Source: Mucilaginibacter arboris
GTDB taxonomy: Bacteria; Bacteroidota; Bacteroidia; Sphingobacteriales; Sphingobacteriaceae
Reading direction: 5' to 3'
Assembly (NCBI RefSeq): GCF_009754915.1
Contig: NZ_WPIK01000014.1
Coordinates: 1 to 64,000, forward strand
DNA length: 64,000 nt
Shown: positions 8,987 through 15,905 of the stretch, in pieces
Position numbering within the stretch: position 1 is the stretch's first letter
How the letters are laid out: each line of letters begins with the position of its first letter
Notes under the pieces: model-generated
What the model was told of the DNA's origin: nothing
Seen by the model: the letters and a program-made list of their open reading frames with translations, nothing else
Databases searched by the model: none
Program-made: the position numbers and the translations under genes

Positions 8987-10849
8987 TTATCTGCTGATGT
9001 GAACCATTAATACAGAAACATCTGAAGGAGAAACGCCTGAAATTCTGGAAGCCTGGCCTAATGTTCGTGGTTTAATTTTGATTAGTTTTTCCCGTGCTTC
9101 TTTTGACAGAGAAATTATTTCATTGTAGTTAAAGTCCTGATAAATTTCTTTGTCCTCCATTTTTTTCATCTTGTTTACAATCTCCAGTTCTTTTTCAAAA
9201 TACGATTCATATTTTATTTTGATCTCGGCCTGTTCAATTGTTTCCTGATTGTATGGAGAAAGAAATTCTTTTAGCGAAGCACTTGCTTCTTTTAGCATAC
9301 TAAAATTGATTTGCGGGCGGCCAATAATTGCAGATAGCTTAACATTCTGGCTGATGGTACTTGTTCCAGCTTCTTCCAGTAAACCATTTACTTCTTCCGG
9401 TTTGATAGAAACTGATTTTACAAACTTTACAATAGCATCCGCGTTTTTAACTTTATTATTAACAGTTTGCATCCGTTCTTCTTTAATTAACCCAAGCTTG
9501 TAACCAAGAGGTGTAAGGCGAATATCAGCATTGTCCTGGCGTAGCAATAAACGATGTTCAGCCCTGGAGGTAAACATACGATAGGGTTCTTCTGTTCCTT
9601 TTGTTACCAGGTCATCTATCAAAACACCGATGTACGATTCGGATCGTTTCATAATCAATGCCTCTTTTACAGCCACATTATTATGTGCATTTATACCAGC
9701 AATAAAGCCTTGGCAGGCAGCTTCTTCGTAACCTGTTGTTCCGTTAATTTGTCCTGCAAAAAATAGGTTATCGATAAATTTTGTTTCCAGGGTTAATTTT
9801 AATTGGGTAGGAGGAAAGTAATCATACTCAATTGCATAACCCGGACGAAACATCTTTACATTTTCAAATCCTTGGATTTGTTTTAATGCTTTATATTGAA
9901 CATCTTCGGGCAACGAAGTCGAAAAACCATTAACATATATTTCTATTGTATTCCAGCCTTCCGGCTCTACAAAAATCTGATGGCGGTCGCGTTCTGCAAA
10001 CCTGTTGATCTTATCTTCAATTGAAGGACAGTAACGAGGGCCAAGTCCTTTAATCCTTCCTGTAAACATTGGGGATTTTTCAAACCCTTCTTTTAAAGTT
10101 TCATGGACTTGCGTATTGGTATAAGTGATCCAGCAGCAGCGTTGTTCTGTTGGTTTTGGTACTTCTGTATACGAAAACTCTCCCCGCTCATCATCTCCCC
10201 ATTGCTCTTCCATTTTTGTATAATCCAGGCTTCGTCCGTCAACCCTTGGTGGCGTTCCTGTTTTCATTCGGCCAGCTTCAAAGCCTAATCCTACTAATTG
10301 CTCTGTAATGCCATGGGCCGCTTTTTCTGCTGTCCTTCCTCCGCCAAACTTTTTCTCGCCTATATGTATTAATCCGTTTAAAAAAGTTCCGTTAGTTAAT
10401 ACAACAGCTTCAGCTTCGATTTCTATTCCAAGCGAAGTGATAACACCGCAAACTTTTCCACCTTTTATAATTAAACTGTTTACAGTATCCTGCCAAAAAT
10501 CAACATTAGCGATTCTTTCAAGCATTAACCGCCATTCTTCTGCAAATCGCATCCGATCAACTTGTGCACGCGGGCTCCACATAGCCGGGCCTTTTGAACG
10601 GTTAAGCATTCTAAACTGAATGCTTGTTTTATCGGTAATAATTCCGGAACCACCACCCATTGCATCTATCTCTCGTACAATTTGTCCTTTAGCTACGCCG
10701 CCCATCGCTGGGTTACAACTCATTTGGGCTATAGTTGCCATATTCATGGTAACTAATAATACCGATGAACCTAAGTTTCCTGCTGCTGCTGCTGCTTCGC
10801 ATCCTGCATGTCCGCCGCCTACAACAATTACATCATATTTTTTAAACAT
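8987..10849 (-). CDS. mnmG: tRNA uridine-34 carboxymethylaminomethyl modification enzyme MnmG (GidA)
   Basis: MnmG works with MnmE to install the cmnm5 group at U34 of certain tRNAs, using FAD, NADH and a folate one-carbon donor. The 620-residue protein has VVGGGHAGCEAA (9-20), the family signature around residues 45-66 (SCNPAMGGVAKGQIVREIDA) and the C-terminal ISGVSPSDVSVLMVHI. Length and motifs are complete. The gene lies 43 bp downstream of the ABC-F gene with a parS site in the gap; gidA near parS is a common origin-proximal arrangement. It contains one motif copy (9285-9294). Confidence 0.97.
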   Translation of the reverse strand: MFKKYDVIVVGGGHAGCEAAAAAGNLGSSVLLVTMNMATIAQMSCNPAMGGVAKGQIVREIDAMGGGSGIITDKTSIQFRMLNRSKGPAMWSPRAQVDRMRFAEEWRLMLERIANVDFWQDTVNSLIIKGGKVCGVITSLGIEIEAEAVVLTNGTFLNGLIHIGEKKFGGGRTAEKAAHGITEQLVGLGFEAGRMKTGTPPRVDGRSLDYTKMEEQWGDDERGEFSYTEVPKPTEQRCCWITYTNTQVHETLKEGFEKSPMFTGRIKGLGPRYCPSIEDKINRFAERDRHQIFVEPEGWNTIEIYVNGFSTSLPEDVQYKALKQIQGFENVKMFRPGYAIEYDYFPPTQLKLTLETKFIDNLFFAGQINGTTGYEEAACQGFIAGINAHNNVAVKEALIMKRSESYIGVLIDDLVTKGTEEPYRMFTSRAEHRLLLRQDNADIRLTPLGYKLGLIKEERMQTVNNKVKNADAIVKFVKSVSIKPEEVNGLLEEAGTSTISQNVKLSAIIGRPQINFSMLKEASASLKEFLSPYNQETIEQAEIKIKYESYFEKELEIVNKMKKMEDKEIYQDFNYNEIISLSKEAREKLIKIKPRTLGQASRISGVSPSDVSVLMVHISR

Positions 10850-10861
10850 TGTTTTTTCTAA

Positions 10862-10877
10862 AGTTTCACGTGAAACA
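10862..10877. other. parS: parS centromere site (ParB binding)
   Basis: AGTTTCACGTGAAACA matches the near-universal bacterial parS 16-mer TGTTTCACGTGAAACA at 15 of 16 positions, and the inner 14 bp are a perfect palindrome. It lies in the 43-bp gap between the ABC-F gene and mnmG. ParB would load here for chromosome segregation; such sites cluster near the origin. Confidence 0.85.
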
Positions 10878-10892
10878 TTAATAAGGTTATGA

Positions 10893-12755
10893 TTAGCTTT
10901 CTTTTAATTCGGATAAATTCATCCATTTGTTCAAAAAAGCATCTAATTCGATTTGATAAGTTTGAACGTTTTTAGAGGCTAAAATAATATCTTCGGTTTT
11001 AGAGGAAGGATTATTAAGGATTAAATTCAATTCAGCTATTTTACTTTCAACAGAAGCAATATCCATTTCAACTTCCAGAAGTTCTTTTTCCTGTTTATAA
11101 TTAGATGGTTTTTTAATTTCAGGAACAGAAGCTTTTAAAGGCTTATCTTGTGTTTTCGTTTTTTGTTTAACAACAGTTTCCTCTAACCGATAGTCTGTAT
11201 AATTACCATTATAAATTTGTAAGTGGCCTTCTCCAGTAAAGATAAACAACTGTTCTGTAAGCTTATCAATTAAATACCTATCGTGAGAAACAAGCATAAT
11301 TACGCCACCAAAATTGGTAAGAAATTCTTCTAAAACATTTAAGGTATCTGTATCTAAATCATTTGTTGGCTCATCCAGAATTAAAAAGTTTGGGTTTTTA
11401 ATCAAAATGGTAAGCAATTGCAACCTTTTCTTTTCGCCACCACTTAAATTACTGATGAACCCGTGTTGCTTTTTAGGAGGAAACAGAAATTGGGTAAGCA
11501 GTTGAGAGGCAGAAAGAAGTTTGCCATCTGCCATGGTAATAAATTCTGCAACATTTTTTATTACGTCAATTACCCTTTCTGCCTCATTAAAATTTAATCC
11601 GGATTGACGATAGTAACCAATTGTAGTAGTTTCGCCAACGTCAATAGCACCAGAATCAGGCGGAGTTTGTCCTGTTAAAATATTTAATAAAGTCGATTTT
11701 CCGCTACCATTTTTACCTGCCAAACCAATCCTGTCGCCTTTTTTAAACACATAATTAAAGTCTTTAATTATCGTAATGTTGTTAAAGGATTTACTAAGGT
11801 GTTTAATTTCTAAAACCTTATTACCTTGCCGGGCAGATTTGATAGTTAAATCCAATTGCTCTTTATGCCCATTGTTTTGGGTTTTACTTTGAAGGTCATA
11901 AAAAGCATCAATACGCGATTTAGATTTGGTACTTCTGGCCTGAGGCATTCTCCGCATCCATTCTAATTCCTTTTTTAACAGGTTAGAATTCTTCTGGTAA
12001 CGAACCTGATCGGCCGCTTCCCGTTCCGCTCTTTTTTCTAAATAATAGCTATAATTGCCATTGTAAGGAAATATCTTTTGCTGATCAATTTCCAAAATCT
12101 CATTACAAACATTATCTAAAAAGTAACGGTCGTGCGTTACCAATAGAATAGTTTTGTTACCGGATGTTAAAAAGCTTTCCAGCCATTCTATTGTTTCTAT
12201 ATCTAAATGATTGGTTGGCTCATCTAATACAAATAATTCCGGGTCGCTAATCAGTAATTCTGCCAGTGCCAAACGCTTCTTTTGTCCACCAGAAAGTGTT
12301 TTTATCTGTTGGTCTAAATGACGAACATCCAAACGGTCTAAAATATTCTTAATTTTATATTCATACTCCCAGGCTTCAAGTTCTGTAATTTTATTAGTCA
12401 GGATTTCAATCTGCTCATAATTCTCAGGATCGTTTTCCAGCAACAACTCGTAGGCTTTAATTAACTGTTGTTGTTCGTTATCGGCTTTAAAAATAAAATC
12501 ATTGATCGTTTCTTCCGGATTAAAAGAAGGGTCTTGTTCTAAATATCCCATAGAAAGAAACTTACTTTTAACTACTTTTCCTTCAGTTGGCTTTAGTTTT
12601 TCTGCAAGTATTTTTAATAAGGTAGATTTTCCGGCGCCATTCGCACCCACGAGCGCAATACGCCGGCCGGAATTAATGCCGAAAGTTTGCTGTTTAAACA
12701 GCCAGTTATCATGAAAGGAGTGGCCTAAGTTCTCGGCCGAAATTAAAGTACTCAC
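10893..12755 (-). CDS. ABC-F family ATPase (Uup-like)
   Basis: The 620-residue protein has two ABC ATPase domains and no membrane segments. The first has GANGAGKST, LSGGQKKRLALAELL and VLDEPTNHLD. The second has GKNGSGKST, LSGGEKKRLQLL and LDEPTNDLD. Between them lies the charged ABC-F linker, including EWMRRMPQARSTKSKSRIDA. A C-terminal coiled coil (about 545-615) points to the Uup branch. ABC-F proteins act on ribosomes or branched nucleic acid structures rather than in transport. Its start overlaps the end of the SDR gene by 4 bp, so the two are probably translationally coupled. Confidence 0.93.
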   Translation of the reverse strand: MSTLISAENLGHSFHDNWLFKQQTFGINSGRRIALVGANGAGKSTLLKILAEKLKPTEGKVVKSKFLSMGYLEQDPSFNPEETINDFIFKADNEQQQLIKAYELLLENDPENYEQIEILTNKITELEAWEYEYKIKNILDRLDVRHLDQQIKTLSGGQKKRLALAELLISDPELFVLDEPTNHLDIETIEWLESFLTSGNKTILLVTHDRYFLDNVCNEILEIDQQKIFPYNGNYSYYLEKRAEREAADQVRYQKNSNLLKKELEWMRRMPQARSTKSKSRIDAFYDLQSKTQNNGHKEQLDLTIKSARQGNKVLEIKHLSKSFNNITIIKDFNYVFKKGDRIGLAGKNGSGKSTLLNILTGQTPPDSGAIDVGETTTIGYYRQSGLNFNEAERVIDVIKNVAEFITMADGKLLSASQLLTQFLFPPKKQHGFISNLSGGEKKRLQLLTILIKNPNFLILDEPTNDLDTDTLNVLEEFLTNFGGVIMLVSHDRYLIDKLTEQLFIFTGEGHLQIYNGNYTDYRLEETVVKQKTKTQDKPLKASVPEIKKPSNYKQEKELLEVEMDIASVESKIAELNLILNNPSSKTEDIILASKNVQTYQIELDAFLNKWMNLSELKES

Positions 12756-13408
12756 GCTAATTTTTTTATTTGATCTGATGTATAAGTAAAGATACCAGGA
12801 TTGCTTTTTAAGGATTCATTGAGCATTGCCAAAGCAACAGTATTGGCAGGAATGCTTCGATATTTTTGTAGTTTTCCGATAAGAAACGGATTAATAATTT
12901 TCATTATAACTGTTGCAAATTGTTCTGTAATCCGCTTTTCTTGCCTGTTTCCAGTTAATAGAGATGGCTGAGAAATACAAATCCGCCTTAACTTAACCTG
13001 TTTAACATCCGCTTCTGTTTCACCTTTTAATTTAATATAAAAAGTAGTCGAGTTAATATTTGCGCCAAGGGCAGAAACTAAATGAAACTGCTGCATACTG
13101 TTTTTAGCACCTATTTTTGCTAATTGAACAGGATAATCATGGTCTATTTTTCTATAAATGCTTAAATCGGGCGTTTTGCTTTTGGTTGAACCTAAGCAGC
13201 AAAATAAGGCATGTCCGTTAATATCCTGTTCGTAATGCTCTAAACGATCAAAATCTACAATTAATTGCTTTAATTTTTGATGACGGAAGTTTAATTCCTT
13301 TCGCACTAAAACAACAACCTCGTCATAATCATGATGATCCAGCAAATGTTTAAGCAGCAAACCGCCAATTAAACCGCTTGCACCGGCAATAACCGCCTTG
13401 TACTGCAT
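12752..13408 (-). CDS. Atypical short-chain dehydrogenase, NAD(P)-binding (TIP30/HTATIP2-like)
   Basis: The 218-residue Rossmann protein has the N-terminal AGASGLIGGLLLKHLL nucleotide-binding loop. FCCLGSTKSKT and VSALGANINSTTFYIKLKGETE follow, the latter carrying a YxxxK-like catalytic pattern. This fits the atypical SDR family related to human TIP30 and to short NAD(P)H-binding oxidoreductases. The substrate is unknown. It is the first gene of a short minus-strand unit with the ABC-F gene. A TACTTTTG element lies about 17 bp before the start. Confidence 0.82.
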   Translation of the reverse strand: MQYKAVIAGASGLIGGLLLKHLLDHHDYDEVVVLVRKELNFRHQKLKQLIVDFDRLEHYEQDINGHALFCCLGSTKSKTPDLSIYRKIDHDYPVQLAKIGAKNSMQQFHLVSALGANINSTTFYIKLKGETEADVKQVKLRRICISQPSLLTGNRQEKRITEQFATVIMKIINPFLIGKLQKYRSIPANTVALAMLNESLKSNPGIFTYTSDQIKKLA

Positions 13409-13424
13409 GGTAACTTATTTATTG

Positions 13425-13432
13425 CAAAAGTA
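13425..13432 (-). promoter_or_regulatory. Candidate promoter -7 element for the SDR/ABC-F unit
   Basis: On the minus strand the sequence is TACTTTTG, matching the Bacteroidetes TAnnTTTG element, 17 bp before the SDR start codon. No clear -33 TTG was found. Confidence 0.4.
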
Positions 13433-13585
13433 CGTATTATCAGCCTGTTCTGGTAGTTAGCAAGAAGTAATATATTCAGGCACAAAACAATTCAGAAAAA
13501 ATTGACAAGCGCGTCAACATTTACAAAAAAAAACCGTTAAAGGAATTATTCCAATCACAACATATTAAAATATCTTTTCAATTAT

Positions 13586-14362
13586 ATGGCAGAACAAGCG
13601 TTACCTGCATGGAAAAGAACCTTTGAAGAAGCAGGATCGCAGATACTGTTTTTAGGGGCCTTTTTTAAGAATATATTTAAATCCGGATTTGAATGGTCTG
13701 AATTCATCCGTCAGTGTTACGAAATTGGTTATAAATCCTTAACCCTTGTTGGGCTTACTGGTTTTATCATGGGCCTGGTCCTTACTTTACAATCAAGGCC
13801 TACGCTGGCAGATTTTGGGGCAGAAAGCTGGCTGCCGGGAATGGTATCGCTATCTGTAATACGAGAAATCGGGCCGGTAATTACAGCCATTATCTGCGCA
13901 GGCAGGGTAGCTTCGAGTATTGGGGCTGAATTGGGCAGCATGAACGTAACGGAACAAGTTGATGCAATGGAAGTATCTGGTGCAAACCCGATGCAGTATT
14001 TAGTTGTAACACGCATTCTGGCAACCACCATCATGATTCCTATCCTTACTTTTATATCAGATGCCATCGCCTTATTTGGAGGCTTTTTAGCAGTAAATAT
14101 TGACGGAAAAGTAAGCTTTTACCTGTATTTTACTAAATCAATTTCTGTTTTGGGTTTCAGCGATATTTTTCCGGCAACCATCAAAACCATATTTTTTGGC
14201 CTGGCTATTGGCTTTATTGGTTGTTATAAAGGCATCAATTCTAACAAAGGAACAGAAAGCGTTGGCTTGGCAGCCAATTCTGCCGTGGTTACATCTTCCC
14301 TCTGGATTTTTGTAATCGATGCCATCGCAGTTCAGCTTACTAACATATTAGCTTATCATTAA
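13586..14362 (+). CDS. MlaE-family ABC permease
   Basis: This is the inner-membrane permease of an MCE-type lipid transporter of the Mla class, which moves phospholipids between the inner and outer membrane. The 258-residue protein has the MlaE fold, with about five membrane helices. It includes the family stretch SVIREIGPVITAIICAGRVASSIGAELGSM (split over residues 88-118) and EQVDAMEVSGANP. It overlaps the ATPase gene by one base (TAATG), and the MCE protein follows, giving a compact three-gene operon. mlaA, mlaB and mlaC are not seen, which is normal for Bacteroidetes. Confidence 0.93.
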   Translation: MAEQALPAWKRTFEEAGSQILFLGAFFKNIFKSGFEWSEFIRQCYEIGYKSLTLVGLTGFIMGLVLTLQSRPTLADFGAESWLPGMVSLSVIREIGPVITAIICAGRVASSIGAELGSMNVTEQVDAMEVSGANPMQYLVVTRILATTIMIPILTFISDAIALFGGFLAVNIDGKVSFYLYFTKSISVLGFSDIFPATIKTIFFGLAIGFIGCYKGINSNKGTESVGLAANSAVVTSSLWIFVIDAIAVQLTNILAYH

Positions 14363-15144
14363 TGGAAACTACTGTAGAAAACCAGCAAGACCAGGCAACA
14401 GCTTCTTTTGAAAAAGATGAGCTTGTTGTACAAATTAGGGGGCTAAAAAAAGCATTCAATGGTTTTGAAGTGCTAAAAAATATCAACCTGGATTTAAAGC
14501 GGGGAGAAAACCTGGTGGTTTTAGGCAAATCCGGACAAGGTAAATCGGTAACCATCAAATGTATTGTTGGCCTGCTAAAAAAAGACGAAGGATCTGTAAA
14601 AGTTTTTAACGAAGAAGTTGCAGATTTAAACGATGATGAATTAAAGCAGTTAAGAACGAGGATTGGCTTCCTCTTCCAAAACTCTGCTTTGTATGATTCT
14701 ATGACTGTTCGCGATAACCTTGAATTTCCTTTAACCAGAGTTTTAAAGCTGAAAGATGAGGCAGAAATTAATTCAAGAGTAGAGGAAGTTTTAGAAGGCG
14801 TTGGTTTGCTGGATGCTATTGATAAAATGCCTTCCGATCTTTCCGGCGGGATGCGTAAACGTATTGGCTTGGCCAGAACATTAATTATGAAGCCGGAAAT
14901 TATGTTGTACGATGAACCAACAACAGGTTTGGACCCGATCACTTCAAAAGAAATCAGCGACTTAATTTTAGCCATGCAAAAGAAGTATCAAACCTCTTCA
15001 ATCATCATTACGCATGATATGGCCTGTGCTAAAATAACGGCAGACAGGCTTGTGGTAATGAACGACGGAGAATATATAGCTGAAGGAAATTACGAGGAAC
15101 TTGAAAATTCGGACAATGAATTGGTAAAGTCTTTTTTTAAATAA
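14362..15144 (+). CDS. MlaF-family ABC transporter ATP-binding protein
   Basis: This is the ATPase partner of the preceding permease. The 260-residue protein has Walker A GKSGQGKSV, a Q-loop (FLFQNSALYDSMTVRDNL), the signature LSGGMRKRIGLARTL and Walker B IMLYDEPTTGLD. 'LSGGMRKR' in place of 'LSGGQ' is characteristic of MlaF/TTG2-type ATPases. It begins within the stop codon of the permease gene and ends 6 bp before the MCE gene, so all three should be coexpressed. Confidence 0.94.
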   Translation: METTVENQQDQATASFEKDELVVQIRGLKKAFNGFEVLKNINLDLKRGENLVVLGKSGQGKSVTIKCIVGLLKKDEGSVKVFNEEVADLNDDELKQLRTRIGFLFQNSALYDSMTVRDNLEFPLTRVLKLKDEAEINSRVEEVLEGVGLLDAIDKMPSDLSGGMRKRIGLARTLIMKPEIMLYDEPTTGLDPITSKEISDLILAMQKKYQTSSIIITHDMACAKITADRLVVMNDGEYIAEGNYEELENSDNELVKSFFK

Positions 15145-15150
15145 CAAAAT

Positions 15151-15891
15151 ATGAAAACCAGTAGCGGACAAAAATTAAAATTAGGATTATTCACTTTTAT
15201 CGGAATACTGATATTAGTAATGGCAATTTTTTTCATTGGAAAATCTAAAAGCTTATTCAATACTACCTTTAATGTTTATGGTATATTTAAAAACGTAAAT
15301 GGTTTGCAGGTAGGCAATAATGTGCGTTTTGCCGGTATTAATATTGGTGTGATACAAAACATCAGGATTGTATCAGACACGGCAGTTCGGGTTGATTTAA
15401 CATTAAATAAAAGCGTGCAAAAGTTTTTGCGAAAAGATGTTAAGGCAGCTATTGGAAGCGATGGTTTAATGGGCGATAAACTGATTGTAATTAACCCGGG
15501 AACGGAAGCTACGGGAGAGCTAAATAATGGCGACAAGGTAAATACTGTAAATCCGATAGATGTAGATAAGATAATTGGCAGGGTAACAAAAGTGGCAGAC
15601 AATGCAGAGGTTTTAACTTCTAACCTTTCTGAAATTGTTTATAAAATTAACCATGGTAAAGGAAGCATTGGAAAATTATTATCAAGCGATAAGCTTGCAA
15701 ATGATTTGGAAGGAACAGTTAAACAAGCTAAAAGTACTTTAAAAACCGTTAAAAAAGGTACAGAAGGTTTCAGCGAAAACATGGAAGCAGCAAAGCATAA
15801 TTTTTTGCTTCGCGGATTTTTTAACAAAAAGAAAAAGGAAGCCAAAAGAAAACAGGATTCTATCAAAAACGCAAAAAATCCGGTACAATAA
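15151..15891 (+). CDS. MCE (MlaD-family) lipid-binding protein
   Basis: The 246-residue protein has a short cytoplasmic N-terminus and one membrane helix (about residues 12-29). A single MCE domain follows (about 35-115: VYGIFKNVNGLQVGNNVRFAG, GSDGLMGDKLIVINPG). A helical, low-complexity Lys-rich C-terminus ends the protein. Such proteins form hexameric rings that carry lipids across the periplasm together with the MlaE/MlaF pair encoded just upstream. The Lys/Arg-rich tail (about 215-240) is unusual for a periplasmic domain but common in Bacteroidetes homologs. It converges with the SNF2 gene 14 bp downstream. Confidence 0.92.
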   Translation: MKTSSGQKLKLGLFTFIGILILVMAIFFIGKSKSLFNTTFNVYGIFKNVNGLQVGNNVRFAGINIGVIQNIRIVSDTAVRVDLTLNKSVQKFLRKDVKAAIGSDGLMGDKLIVINPGTEATGELNNGDKVNTVNPIDVDKIIGRVTKVADNAEVLTSNLSEIVYKINHGKGSIGKLLSSDKLANDLEGTVKQAKSTLKTVKKGTEGFSENMEAAKHNFLLRGFFNKKKKEAKRKQDSIKNAKNPVQ

Positions 15892-15905
15892 CAGTAAAAT
15901 GCTGG

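Noticed and set aside
14340-14975. A 211-codon minus-strand frame over the MlaF gene
   Set aside because: It lies wholly opposite a clear ABC ATPase with all motifs; the translation is Ser/Lys-rich and has no domain features.
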